DNA of 51,186 bases, from assembly GCA_030695925.1 (NCBI GenBank), contig JAUYOH010000120.1, positions 1 to 51,186 on the forward strand, in the 5' to 3' direction. This document shows, in pieces, positions 31,797 to 41,353 of the stretch. The DNA comes from Candidatus Omnitrophota bacterium (GTDB lineage: Bacteria > Omnitrophota > Gorgyraeia > Pluralincolimonadales > Pluralincolimonadaceae). The position numbers and the translations under genes are program-made. Within the stretch, counting starts at the first letter, position 1. Each line of letters opens with the position of its first letter. The notes under the pieces are model-generated. The model ran no database searches and had not been told where the DNA came from. It was given only the letters and a program-made list of their open reading frames with translations.

Positions 31797-32420
31797 ATGA
31801 AGAAGTTATTACACATTATCGCGACGCCCAGAGAAGACGAATCCAGAACGCTTCAGGTCTCAAATACTTTCCTTAAGGCTCTCAAAGAGAAACATCCGGA
31901 TTTGACGATAGAGGAACTGAACCTTTTTAAGGAGGAACTGCCCTCACTGACCCTTAAAAGGGTGGATGGCAAATATATCCTTCTCGGCGGCAAAGACCTT
32001 TCGGGAGAGTTTAAAGAGGCATGGGAAGAAATAATATCGCATATCGAAAGGTTTCTCTCGGCCGATGCCTATCTGCTCAGCGTCCCTATGTGGAATTTCG
32101 GCATACCCTATAAATTAAAACATTATATAGATATCATCATCCAGCCCAAATATCTTTTCCGGTATACGGAAAAAGGCCCCGAGGGCCTTGTAAAGGGTAA
32201 AAAGATGGCGGTTGTTACGAGCCGCGGCGGCGATTATAGCGCCGGCGGGATGCGGCAGTATGACACGCAAGAGCCCTATCTGCGCGCCATCTTCGGCTTT
32301 GTCGGGATAACGGATATAATATTTATCAACGCTCAGCCGATGGATATGGGCCCTGAATTGCAAAAAGAGAAGATAGAAGAAGCGCAGGCGATCGCCAGAA
32401 AGACAGCGGAGAGTTTTTGA
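31797..32420 (+). CDS. FMN-dependent NADH-azoreductase (AzoR-like)
   Basis: LLHIIATPREDESRTLQVSNTFL, SVPMWNFGIPYKLKHYIDIII. Confidence 0.85.
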   Translation: MKKLLHIIATPREDESRTLQVSNTFLKALKEKHPDLTIEELNLFKEELPSLTLKRVDGKYILLGGKDLSGEFKEAWEEIISHIERFLSADAYLLSVPMWNFGIPYKLKHYIDIIIQPKYLFRYTEKGPEGLVKGKKMAVVTSRGGDYSAGGMRQYDTQEPYLRAIFGFVGITDIIFINAQPMDMGPELQKEKIEEAQAIARKTAESF

Positions 32421-34129
32421 TGGATGAACTTACCATAAAGATCGCCGGCGAAGCGGGACAGGGGATGCAGACCATAGGGGCTGCGCTGCGCAGGCTCTTT
32501 AATAAGATGGGGCTATATATCTTTTCCAGCCAGGATGTCATGTCGAGGATAAGGGGAGGCAATAACTTTTTCCAGTTGCGGATCTCCGGCAGGCATTTAT
32601 ATACCCTACGCGAGAAGAGCGACATCGTCGTGGCGTTGGATAAACCCAGTGTTGCGCTTCACAGGGAAAAGGTATCCTCTGAGGGCATACTGGTACTGGA
32701 CAGGAAAAAATTTAATATTACCGATACAGGCAAAGCCTTCTTTGATGTCCCTTTTTACGATTTGGCAAATAAGATAGGGAGTAGCGAGTTATTCGTCAAT
32801 TCCGTGGCGTTGGGAGTCTTAGGCGGCATTACAAGGATAGAATTTAAATATTTAGACGGAATATTGAGGAGCACATTTGCCGCCAAGAATGAAGAAGTCA
32901 TCGTAAAAAATATAGAGGCCGCGAGGGCCGGATACGATTTTTCGAGGGACAATTTTAAACCCGATATCTTCGCTATAAGAGAAGGCAGCGCAAAAGAAAA
33001 TCTAATGATAAACGGCAATGAGGCAATTGCCTTGGGGGCTATCAGGGCCGGTTGTAAATTTTATTCAGCATATCCTATGTCGCCCTCCACTTCTATAATG
33101 AATTTTATGGCTGATTACGCGAAGAAGTTTAACATAGTCGTGGAACAGGCGGAGGATGAGATCGCGGCTATAAATATGATAATCGGAGCCTCTTATGCCG
33201 GTGTCCGCTCGATGGCAGCCACTTCCGGCGGAGGTTTTGCGTTGATGGTAGAAGGCCTAAGCCTTGCGGGGATGACTGAGACGCCGATAGTAGTAGTTGA
33301 TGCCCAGAGGCCGGCTCCGGCTACGGGCTTTCCGACGAGGACAGAACAGGCGGACCTCGATTTTCTTATTCACGCCGGTCACGGTGAGTTCACGAGGGCA
33401 ATTTTCGCGCCCGGCACTGCTGAGGAGGCCTTTTATTTAACGGTAAAAGCGTTTAATCTCGCGGAGAAATATCAAATCCCGGTTTTAATTATGACCGACC
33501 AGCACTTGGCGGAATCATATCGGGATATAGAGAAGTTTGATTTGAATAAAGCGAAGGTCAAGCGCTATATCATCTCGAAAGAGGATTCGCCGAAAATAAC
33601 CGATTATAAGAGATATCAACTTACCGAATCCGGCGTATCTCCTCTGGCGATACCTTCGTGGATTAACGGCGTCATTTACGCTGATAGCGATGAACATACG
33701 GAGGAAGGCCACATTACCGAAGACGCGCAAATCCGCGTAAAGATGGTCGCGAAGCGATTCTATAAAAAAATGGCGGGCCTTTCCGGCGAGATAGAAAAGC
33801 CTACCAGTTATAATATAGAAGGGGCCAAAATTTTGCTTATCGGTTTCGGTTCTACTTACGGAGTCATGAAGGAGGTCTCTGATCGGATGAAGGAAGATAA
33901 GATAGGATTTATTCATCTGTCTCAGGTCTGGCCTTTTCCCGCCGCGGAAATAACAAGTTTGCTAAAAGATGCGAAGAGGATAGTAACAGTCGAGAACAAC
34001 GCCGGGGGACAGCTCGCAAGGTTAATACGTCGCGAGACCGGAGTCAAGATAGAGAAGTCCATATTGAAATTCGACGGCAGGCCTTTTGATTTAGATTACC
34101 TTATGCGGCGCGTAAGGGAGGTGATGTAA
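32417..34129 (+). CDS. korA: 2-oxoacid:ferredoxin oxidoreductase, fused gamma-alpha subunit
   Basis: IKIAGEAGQGMQTIGAALRRL; GAIRAGCKFYSAYPMSPSTSIMNFMADYAKKFNIVVEQAEDEIAAINMIIGASYAG. Confidence 0.92.
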   Translation: MMDELTIKIAGEAGQGMQTIGAALRRLFNKMGLYIFSSQDVMSRIRGGNNFFQLRISGRHLYTLREKSDIVVALDKPSVALHREKVSSEGILVLDRKKFNITDTGKAFFDVPFYDLANKIGSSELFVNSVALGVLGGITRIEFKYLDGILRSTFAAKNEEVIVKNIEAARAGYDFSRDNFKPDIFAIREGSAKENLMINGNEAIALGAIRAGCKFYSAYPMSPSTSIMNFMADYAKKFNIVVEQAEDEIAAINMIIGASYAGVRSMAATSGGGFALMVEGLSLAGMTETPIVVVDAQRPAPATGFPTRTEQADLDFLIHAGHGEFTRAIFAPGTAEEAFYLTVKAFNLAEKYQIPVLIMTDQHLAESYRDIEKFDLNKAKVKRYIISKEDSPKITDYKRYQLTESGVSPLAIPSWINGVIYADSDEHTEEGHITEDAQIRVKMVAKRFYKKMAGLSGEIEKPTSYNIEGAKILLIGFGSTYGVMKEVSDRMKEDKIGFIHLSQVWPFPAAEITSLLKDAKRIVTVENNAGGQLARLIRRETGVKIEKSILKFDGRPFDLDYLMRRVREVM

Positions 34130-34131
34130 GA

Positions 34132-34989
34132 ATGGATATCGCGGATTTTAAGAGTAATGATGAAATTGCCTGGTGTCCCGGTTGCGGGGATTTCGGGATA
34201 TTGACCGCGGTCAAGCAGGCCCTCGTGAAACTCGGTAGGCCGCCTAAAGATATCCTGCTGGTCTCCGGTATAGGACAAGCGGCGAAATTGCCGCATTATG
34301 TGAAGAGCAACTGTTTTAACGGGCTTCACGGAAGAGCGCTTCCGGCGGCAGCTGGTGCCAAGATGGCCAACCGCGAGCTGACCGTATTGGTTACCACCGG
34401 CGACGGGGATTGCTACGGAGAGGGCGGCAACCATTTCATGCATAACATAAGGCGCAATCTTGACATAACCGTAATCGTCCACGATAATCAGATATACGGG
34501 CTCACTAAAGGACAGGCCTCGCCCACGACAGACACGGGCATGGTGACGAAAGTCCAGACCGAAGGCGTGATACTGGAACCCATAAGGCCGCTTGAGATAG
34601 CGATCGCGTTAGGAGCGGGGTTTGTCGCCCGCGGGTATTCTGCCGATGGCGACCATCTTACATCATTGATCTTGGAAGGCATAAGACACAAGGGTTTTGC
34701 ACTAATAGATGTATTACAGCCCTGCGTCTCATTTAACAAAAAGAATACCTATGAATGGTACTCTAAGAGGGTCTATAAAGTCAACGACGACCCGTCCTAT
34801 AATCCGAATGACAGAATTGTCGCATTTGAGAAGGCCACTGAATGGGGCGACAGGATCCCGATAGGGATAATTTATCGAGCCGAGAAAGAGACATATGAAG
34901 ACAAAAGCGGCATCGGGGGAAGGCCGCCCTTGGTCGAGGAAAATATAGACGATATAGACATAAGAGATGTCCTTAAAGATTTTTCTTGA
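34132..34989 (+). CDS. korB: 2-oxoacid:ferredoxin oxidoreductase, beta subunit
   Basis: AWCPGCGDFGILTAVKQAL, TGDGDCYGEGGNHFMHNIRRN, NQIYGLTKGQASPT. Confidence 0.93.
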   Translation: MDIADFKSNDEIAWCPGCGDFGILTAVKQALVKLGRPPKDILLVSGIGQAAKLPHYVKSNCFNGLHGRALPAAAGAKMANRELTVLVTTGDGDCYGEGGNHFMHNIRRNLDITVIVHDNQIYGLTKGQASPTTDTGMVTKVQTEGVILEPIRPLEIAIALGAGFVARGYSADGDHLTSLILEGIRHKGFALIDVLQPCVSFNKKNTYEWYSKRVYKVNDDPSYNPNDRIVAFEKATEWGDRIPIGIIYRAEKETYEDKSGIGGRPPLVEENIDDIDIRDVLKDFS

Positions 34990-35012
34990 CAAATAATTTT
35001 TATTATGATATC

Positions 35013-35038
35013 TTGATAATGATTTTCAATATCATTTT
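35013..35038 (+). promoter_or_regulatory. Fur box upstream of fur
   Basis: TTGATAATGATTTTCAATATCATTTT. Confidence 0.65.
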
Positions 35039-35050
35039 AGGGAGCTGTCT

Positions 35051-35485
35051 ATGGGGATAGAAAAGGAAGAAAAGATATTTGAGGGCTATCTTGCGACTTG
35101 TAACCTCAAGCACAGCCAGCAGAGGAAGGAGATAACGGATGTGTTTTTGAGCATCGATAGACACCTGACCACGGATGAGCTCTACAGGATCATTAAGAAG
35201 AAGGATCCGAATATAGGATACGCCACTGTTTACAGGACCCTAAAATTGCTTTGCGAATGCGGGCTTTGCCGCGAGTTGAAGTTTGAAGACGGCACGAGCA
35301 GGTACGAGCACCTTTATGAACACAGGCATCACGACCACCTTATCTGCACGAAGTGCGGCAAGTTCGTCGAGGTGGTAGATGGGGAGATAGAGCATTTACA
35401 AGAAAGGTTGTTTAAAGCCCACGGATTCCATCCTCAAAGACACCGCATGGAATTATATGGAATATGCAAGAGATGTAAAAAATAG
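35051..35485 (+). CDS. fur: Fur-family transcriptional regulator
   Basis: HSQQRKEITDVFL, GYATVYRTLKLLCECGL, YEHRHHDHLICTKCGK, CKRCKK. Confidence 0.92.
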   Translation: MGIEKEEKIFEGYLATCNLKHSQQRKEITDVFLSIDRHLTTDELYRIIKKKDPNIGYATVYRTLKLLCECGLCRELKFEDGTSRYEHLYEHRHHDHLICTKCGKFVEVVDGEIEHLQERLFKAHGFHPQRHRMELYGICKRCKK

Positions 35486-35491
35486 GACGTG

Positions 35492-35528
35492 ATTTTTTTG
35501 CGATAACAATGATAATGAAAATCAAAAT
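35492..35528 (+). promoter_or_regulatory. Fur box repeat 1 (37-bp duplicated sequence)
   Basis: ATTTTTTTGCGATAACAATGATAATGAAAATCAAAAT, identical to 35847-35883. Confidence 0.7.
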
Positions 35529-35552
35529 TAACATAGAAAGGAGGTGATTAAG

Positions 35553-35849
35553 ATGACGAAGAAGGTTTTTCTTTTAAGCCTGCTTCTTATTTTATTTTCA
35601 ACCGCATTTTTAAAAGAAGCGGCAGCCTATCCTAAGTTCTTAGGTAATAAAGTGGTCTGCCCCGTAAGCGGGGGAGCCTTTAACATAGAACCGGATTCGA
35701 AAAAGGTAAGCTATGAAGGGAAGATTTACTACTTCTGCAGCCCGGACTGCGCAGCCCTGTTTAATGCGGATCAGAAGAAATACTTACAAGTCATCGAAGA
35801 AAAGAAAGGCGTCGAAGAAAAGAAGATACCGGGATGCAAGGGTGAATAA
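35553..35849 (+). CDS. Exported YHS-domain metal-binding protein
   Basis: Signal peptide; KVVCPVSGGAFNIEPDSKKVSYEGKIYYFCSPDCAALFNADQKKYL. Confidence 0.8.
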   Translation: MTKKVFLLSLLLILFSTAFLKEAAAYPKFLGNKVVCPVSGGAFNIEPDSKKVSYEGKIYYFCSPDCAALFNADQKKYLQVIEEKKGVEEKKIPGCKGE

Positions 35850-35883
35850 TTTTTTTGCGATAACAATGATAATGAAAATCAAA
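35847..35883 (+). promoter_or_regulatory. Fur box repeat 2
   Basis: Exact duplicate of 35492-35528. Confidence 0.7.
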
Positions 35884-35905
35884 ATCATAAAAAAGGAGAC
35901 GGAAA

Positions 35906-36625
35906 ATGAGAAGATATTTGTTGCTGTTCTTTAGTTTGATTTTAATGTTTAGCGTTACCTCAAATAGCTATGCCGACAGGAGGAGCTATGTCTGGACCTA
36001 CGAATATAAAACTATGCCTAAAGGGATGGCCGAAGTCGAGTATTATCTGACTACAGAATTGCCGGATACAGGCAAGTCGAAGGTCAATACCTGGAAACAC
36101 CAGTTGGAATTGGAATACGGTATTACGGATCATTGGGATGTAAGCATGTATCAGCAATTTAAGCAATCTAATACAGAGACATCCGATAAGTTTGAATACG
36201 ACGGCTTTAAACTTAGGACCAGATACAGGATCGCGGAAAAAAATAAGCTTCCCGTCGATACCCTGCTATATCTTGAATATATAAGAAATGACAATTTAGA
36301 AAAGCCGAATGTATTGGAAGGCAAGATCGTCTTGGCCAAAGACATAGAAAAATTCAATGTTGCCTACAATCAAATACTCAAACAGGAACTGGACTCTGAT
36401 GGCGTGACCGAGCATGAATACGCGACCGGCATAAGTTATGAATTTTTGCCTTCTTTAAAATTTGGGGTGGAGTCAAAAGGTAATTATTCTAAAGAAAAAT
36501 ATGCCGTCGGGCCCACATTATCGCTTACTACCGACAGATTTTGGGTCTCGGCAGGGGCTGTATTCGGTGCGAATGCTAAAACTGACGATTTACAGACGAG
36601 GATGATTGTCGGGATCCCATTTTAA
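35906..36625 (+). CDS. Outer-membrane beta-barrel-like protein, Fur-box preceded
   Basis: Signal peptide (MRRYLLLFFSLILMFSVTSNSYAD), alternating beta strands, C-terminal IVGIPF. Confidence 0.65.
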   Translation: MRRYLLLFFSLILMFSVTSNSYADRRSYVWTYEYKTMPKGMAEVEYYLTTELPDTGKSKVNTWKHQLELEYGITDHWDVSMYQQFKQSNTETSDKFEYDGFKLRTRYRIAEKNKLPVDTLLYLEYIRNDNLEKPNVLEGKIVLAKDIEKFNVAYNQILKQELDSDGVTEHEYATGISYEFLPSLKFGVESKGNYSKEKYAVGPTLSLTTDRFWVSAGAVFGANAKTDDLQTRMIVGIPF

Positions 36626-36646
36626 TGATATAATGCCTCTACTAAA

Positions 36647-37147
36647 ATGATGCGTAAGATAGCTATAGTTGGTTCGCCTAATGTGGGTAAGTCCGTCATG
36701 TTCAATAACCTTACCGGAAGCTATGCCGACGTCTCCAATTATCCCGGGACGACCGTAGAGGTCTCCCGGGGTAAATGCAAGATAGGGGGAGAGGAATTTG
36801 AGGTCATCGACACGCCGGGTATGTACTCTTTCCTGCCGATCTCGGAAGAAGAGAGGGTAGGCCGCTCTATCCTATTGAACGAAAATCCCCGCCTGATTCT
36901 TCACATTATCGACGCGAAAAATCTCGAGAGGATGCTCGTGATGACATTGCAGCTTTTGGAAGCGGGTCTGCCCGTTCTCCTCGTCCTCAATATATTCGAT
37001 GAAGCGGAAAATCTGGGGATCGATATTGACACGGATAAGCTTGGGAAAGAATTAAATATCCCCGTCGTTAAGACAGTCGGTACTACCGGCTCTGGCATGG
37101 ATATCTTGAGAGGCAAAATAGAGGAACATGTTAAAAGATTTTGTTAA
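36647..37147 (+). CDS. feoB: FeoB G-domain protein (split FeoB, N-terminal part)
   Basis: GSPNVGKSVMFNNLTGSYADVSNYPGTTVEVSRG, VIDTPGMYSFLPISEEERVGRSIL, LLVLNIFDEA. Confidence 0.88.
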   Translation: MMRKIAIVGSPNVGKSVMFNNLTGSYADVSNYPGTTVEVSRGKCKIGGEEFEVIDTPGMYSFLPISEEERVGRSILLNENPRLILHIIDAKNLERMLVMTLQLLEAGLPVLLVLNIFDEAENLGIDIDTDKLGKELNIPVVKTVGTTGSGMDILRGKIEEHVKRFC

Positions 37148-38585
37148 AAATATCGGTTATGACGATCCTCTAGAGGTATATCTTTCAAAATTAGAGGAGC
37201 TTCTAAAGTCGGAATATAGGATTTCGAAGCGCGCGGTCTCTTTATTGCTACTTCAGGAAGACGAGGAGATATTTGAACTCGTAAAGAATAGCGAAAAAGA
37301 GAGAATCGATGCTATCTCCGATATTGTCCGCGAGGCCAAATCCCATTATTTGCATCCACTTAACTACATTATAAGCGAACGCCGCCAGAAAGAGTCAAGC
37401 CGCATAACCACCTCCGTAATGAGCGTTAAAGAGAGACGCATATTTAACCTCAGGGAGGCCTTAAGCAGGATGATGATGAGCCCCTGGATCGGGGGGCCGA
37501 TACTTCTGGCGGTAATGTATTACGGCCTTTATAAATTCGTGGGGAATTTCGGGGCCGGCGTATTAGTCGATTTTCTGGAAAATACGGTCTTTGGTAAATA
37601 TATCAATCCCTTTATGATTAATGCCGTAAATAGCGCCATCCATTTTAAATTATTGCAGGATCTTTTAGTCGGCGAATACGGCATAATAACATTGGGTGTC
37701 AGGTATTCCGTTGCGATAATCCTCCCTATTGTGGCGACGTTTTTCTTCGCCTTCGCGATAATAGAGGACACGGGTTACCTGCCGCGCCTCGCGATGCTGA
37801 TCGACCAGATTTTTAAGAAGATCGGCCTTTCAGGGAGAGCCGTGATTCCCCTGGTACTCGGGTTGGGATGCAGCACGATGGCGACCATGGTTACCAGGAC
37901 GCTTCCTACCAAGCGCGAACGGATAATCGCTACTTTACTTTTGGCGTTGGCGATACCGTGTTCGGCGCAGATGGGCGTAATACTCGCCCTGCTGGAGAAC
38001 AAACCCTTAGGACTTGTCATATGGCTGTCGGTGATAATAGGCGTATTTCTTTTTATTGGTTATTTGGCGTCGAAGATAATGCCGGGGGAGCTGCCGAGTT
38101 TTTATATGGAGATACCGCCCCTGAGGCTGCCGCAGCTGTCTAATATATTGCGCAAGACCTGGAGCAGGCTTAAATGGTATTTCCTTGAGGTGCTGCCCCT
38201 GTTTATCTTCGCCAGTATATTCATCTGGATCGGACAGATAACCGGCGTCTTCGGCCTGCTGGTCAGGATGTTGGAATACCCGGTCCGCTGGATCGGCCTG
38301 CCTTCCGAAGCTTCTGTCGCATTCCTGTTCGGTTTCTTTCGAAGAGATTACGGCGCCGCCGGTTTATACGATCTAAAGAGCGCCGGATTATTAAGCGGAA
38401 ATCAGCTGGTCATCGCCTGCGTGACCATCACCTTGTTTCTACCTTGCATTGCGCAGCTATTGATGAATATCAAGGAACGCGGCATGCGTATGGGTATCGC
38501 GATGTCGGTATTCATCTTATTTTTCTCGTTTAGTATCGGTTATTTAGTGAATATGGCCTTGACACTCTTTAACATTCATCTATAA
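37128..38585 (+). CDS. feoB: FeoB membrane domain protein (split FeoB, C-terminal part)
   Basis: Helical domain, then FAIIEDTGYLPRLAMLIDQIFKKIGLSGRAVIPLVLGLGCSTMATM, PCSAQMGVILAL, GFFRRDYGAAGLYDL. Confidence 0.88.
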   Translation: MLKDFVKNIGYDDPLEVYLSKLEELLKSEYRISKRAVSLLLLQEDEEIFELVKNSEKERIDAISDIVREAKSHYLHPLNYIISERRQKESSRITTSVMSVKERRIFNLREALSRMMMSPWIGGPILLAVMYYGLYKFVGNFGAGVLVDFLENTVFGKYINPFMINAVNSAIHFKLLQDLLVGEYGIITLGVRYSVAIILPIVATFFFAFAIIEDTGYLPRLAMLIDQIFKKIGLSGRAVIPLVLGLGCSTMATMVTRTLPTKRERIIATLLLALAIPCSAQMGVILALLENKPLGLVIWLSVIIGVFLFIGYLASKIMPGELPSFYMEIPPLRLPQLSNILRKTWSRLKWYFLEVLPLFIFASIFIWIGQITGVFGLLVRMLEYPVRWIGLPSEASVAFLFGFFRRDYGAAGLYDLKSAGLLSGNQLVIACVTITLFLPCIAQLLMNIKERGMRMGIAMSVFILFFSFSIGYLVNMALTLFNIHL

Positions 38586-38606
38586 TGAAATTAAGACGAG
38601 GTTAAT

Positions 38607-39245
38607 ATGTTATCCGAACAAGCTGAAGAGATACTGGAAGCCCTTTGGATTAAGATGGAAGAGGGCAAGAAATCGCTTGATCTTGGCGCATGCCGCGATG
38701 AACCGGCGTGTGAAGCGTTGTCTAAATTGGGATTTATTCGTATAGATAAAGATCATGTTCATTTATTAGAAAAAGGCAAATCAGAGGCTATGGCATGTGT
38801 ACGCCGGCATCGGCTCGCTGAGAGATTACTGGTGGATGTTCTGGATATAAAGAAGAAGATGATAGATGAGGTCAGCTGCAAGTTTGAACATCTTCTTCAT
38901 AGGGGATTGGAAGACAATGTCTGCAGCCTTTTGGGGCATCCTAAGGCATGCCCGCATGGTAAACCCATTCCGCCCGGAAGATGCTGCGCGGAGAAAAAGA
39001 CCAAAAAATTATCGAGGATCATCGCCCCCCTGTCCGAACTCGAAGTAAAAGATAAGGGCCAGATCGGCTATCTTCAGGCCAAAGATTCAAACCAGATGCA
39101 GAAACTTTTAAGTATAGGGGCAATACCCGGCGTATCAATAGTCCTCCTCCAGAAATTTCCTTCCTATGTCTTTCAAATAGGGCACAGCCAGTTTGCCATA
39201 GATGAAGATCTAGCTCAGAGAATATACGTAAGGCTCTCGAAATAA
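38607..39245 (+). CDS. DtxR/MntR-type regulator fused to FeoA-like domain
   Basis: VRRHRLAERLLVDVLDIKK, CKFEHLLHRGLEDNVCSLLGHPKACPHGKPIP; C-terminal FeoA/SH3-like domain. Confidence 0.88.
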   Translation: MLSEQAEEILEALWIKMEEGKKSLDLGACRDEPACEALSKLGFIRIDKDHVHLLEKGKSEAMACVRRHRLAERLLVDVLDIKKKMIDEVSCKFEHLLHRGLEDNVCSLLGHPKACPHGKPIPPGRCCAEKKTKKLSRIIAPLSELEVKDKGQIGYLQAKDSNQMQKLLSIGAIPGVSIVLLQKFPSYVFQIGHSQFAIDEDLAQRIYVRLSK

Positions 39246-39258
39246 TCTCCCCTTGTAA

Positions 39259-39290
39259 TTGTAAACCAAATATATTAAAATAGTTTACAA
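39259..39290 (+). promoter_or_regulatory. BirA-type biotin operator
   Basis: TTGTAAAC-N16-GTTTACAA perfect inverted repeat just upstream of bioB. Confidence 0.85.
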
Positions 39291-39305
39291 AGAGAGACAT
39301 TCGTT

Positions 39306-40223
39306 ATGTCAAGGCAAGAGATAGAAATGCTCTTGGGATTGCCGTTGCCCGAACTTATCTCTATGGCGGATAAGGTAAGGCAGGAAGCGGTAGGCTCGAG
39401 ATTGGAATTATGCAGCATATTGAACGCCAAATCCGGCCTCTGTAATCAGGATTGCAAGTTTTGCGCGCAGTCCGCCCGCCATCAGACCGGAGCGTCCGTT
39501 TATCCGTTCAAGGCAAAAGAGGAGATATTGGAAGCGGCCAAGCGCGCCAAAGATATAGGAGCCGAGAGATTTGATATAGTCACCAGCGGAGAAGCCCTCT
39601 CCAAAGAAGAATTAGGCAAAGCCTGCGACGCCATCGCGGAGGTGACATCCAAAATCGGCATCAAGATGTGCGCTTCATTGGGCAGTTTGGATGAAGGGGC
39701 TTTTATCTCACTAAAACAAGCCGGCCTTTCCCGTTATCACCACAACATCGAGACCTCACCCGATTATTTTCCGCGTATTGTTACTACTCATACATTTCAG
39801 GATAGGATAAGGACTATCAAGGCCGCCAAAAGGGCGGGGCTTGAAGTCTGTAGCGGAGGCATAATCGGTATGGGCGAAACTTTGGAAGACAGGGTCGAGA
39901 TGGCAATTTGCCTGAAGGAATTGGATGTGGATTCGGTGCCTATAAATGTGTTGGTCCCCATAAAAGGCACTCCGCTGGAAACACGGGAGACTCTTTCCTG
40001 CCATGAGGCGATAAGGACGATAGCCATCTTCAGGATTATCTTAAAGGATAAGATCATCAAGATAGCGGCAGGCAGGGAATCTGTGCTCAAGGATTTTCAG
40101 GCCATGGCATTTATGGCCGGCGCAAACGGGATGATTATCGGCGGATACCTCACGATCAAAGGAAGAGAAGTAAATGAGGACCGGAAGTTGATAGAAGAGA
40201 TAGAAAAATTATGGCAGAAATAG
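39306..40223 (+). CDS. bioB: Biotin synthase
   Basis: SGLCNQDCKFCAQSARHQTG, SGGIIGMGETLEDRVEMA. Confidence 0.97.
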   Translation: MSRQEIEMLLGLPLPELISMADKVRQEAVGSRLELCSILNAKSGLCNQDCKFCAQSARHQTGASVYPFKAKEEILEAAKRAKDIGAERFDIVTSGEALSKEELGKACDAIAEVTSKIGIKMCASLGSLDEGAFISLKQAGLSRYHHNIETSPDYFPRIVTTHTFQDRIRTIKAAKRAGLEVCSGGIIGMGETLEDRVEMAICLKELDVDSVPINVLVPIKGTPLETRETLSCHEAIRTIAIFRIILKDKIIKIAAGRESVLKDFQAMAFMAGANGMIIGGYLTIKGREVNEDRKLIEEIEKLWQK

Positions 40224-41353
40224 AAGAGTTTTTAAAAATAAGAGAGCGGGAAGGCCTGTTAAGGACTTTAAAGCCTGTCTCTTGGCGTGACAAAGGCAGG
40301 ATCCGCGTTAACAAAAAAGAATATATTGATTTCTCCTCAAACGATTACCTCGGCTTATCGGGACATCCTAAACTCGCAGAAGAAGCCAAAAAAGCTATGG
40401 AGAAATTCGGCACGGCCGCTTGCGCCTCACGGCTTATGAGCGGCGACCTTGAGTTGCATCATCGGCTGGAAGAGAGAATAGCGCGATTCAAGAATAAGGA
40501 AGCGGCCCTCTTCTTTAATTCCGGTTATCAGGCGAATGTGGGCATCATAAGCTCGCTTTACGGAAAGGGCGATTGCATATTCCTCGATCGTTTAAGCCAC
40601 GCCAGTATTATCGACGGCGTACTACTCTCAGGGGCTAAATTTTTCCGTTTTAAACACAACAATCTCGAAGATCTCGATTCGTTACTTAAGAAAGAAAGAG
40701 GCAGGTTCAATAAAGCCCTTATAATCACCGAGACGATATTTAGTATGGACGGCGATAGGCCCCCCTTAAGAGAATTAGTGCGCCTAAAGGAAAGGCATAA
40801 TTGTGAAATTTTTGTCGATGAGGCCCATGCCACGGGTATATTCGGCAAAAACGGCGGCGGGGTAGTCGAGGAGGAAGGCCTCGAGGAAAAGATAGATTTT
40901 ATTATGGGGACTTTCAGCAAGGCATTGGCGGGTTTCGGCGCTTATCTTGCGACGTCCAAGAAGGCGGTCGAATATCTGGTCAATACCTGCAGAAGTTTTA
41001 TATATTCTACAGCGTTACCCCCCGTAATAATCGCCTGTAATCTGGTAAGTTTGGATTTAGTGGAAAAAGAGCCTTACCGGAGAGATGAGCTCTTAGAGCA
41101 GGCACGGTATTTTCGCGACGGCTTGAAGGCCGAGGGGTTTGAGGTAAGAGGCCAGTCGCAGATAATCCCCGTGATCATAGGCGATAACGCGAAGACATTG
41201 GATACCGCAAAAAGGTTGCAGGAAAAGGGATACTGGGTATTGCCCATAAGGCCGCCTACAGTTCCGGAGGGGGAATCGCGTTTAAGGTTTTCACTGACTT
41301 TCCATCATAGTAAAGAAATTTTGGGAAAACTTATAGATGATATCAGGATTTAA
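40211..41353 (+). CDS. bioF: 8-amino-7-oxononanoate synthase
   Basis: DFSSNDYLGLSGHPKL, VDEAHATGIFGKNGGG, GTFSKALAGFGAY. Confidence 0.95.
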   Translation: MAEIEEFLKIREREGLLRTLKPVSWRDKGRIRVNKKEYIDFSSNDYLGLSGHPKLAEEAKKAMEKFGTAACASRLMSGDLELHHRLEERIARFKNKEAALFFNSGYQANVGIISSLYGKGDCIFLDRLSHASIIDGVLLSGAKFFRFKHNNLEDLDSLLKKERGRFNKALIITETIFSMDGDRPPLRELVRLKERHNCEIFVDEAHATGIFGKNGGGVVEEEGLEEKIDFIMGTFSKALAGFGAYLATSKKAVEYLVNTCRSFIYSTALPPVIIACNLVSLDLVEKEPYRRDELLEQARYFRDGLKAEGFEVRGQSQIIPVIIGDNAKTLDTAKRLQEKGYWVLPIRPPTVPEGESRLRFSLTFHHSKEILGKLIDDIRI

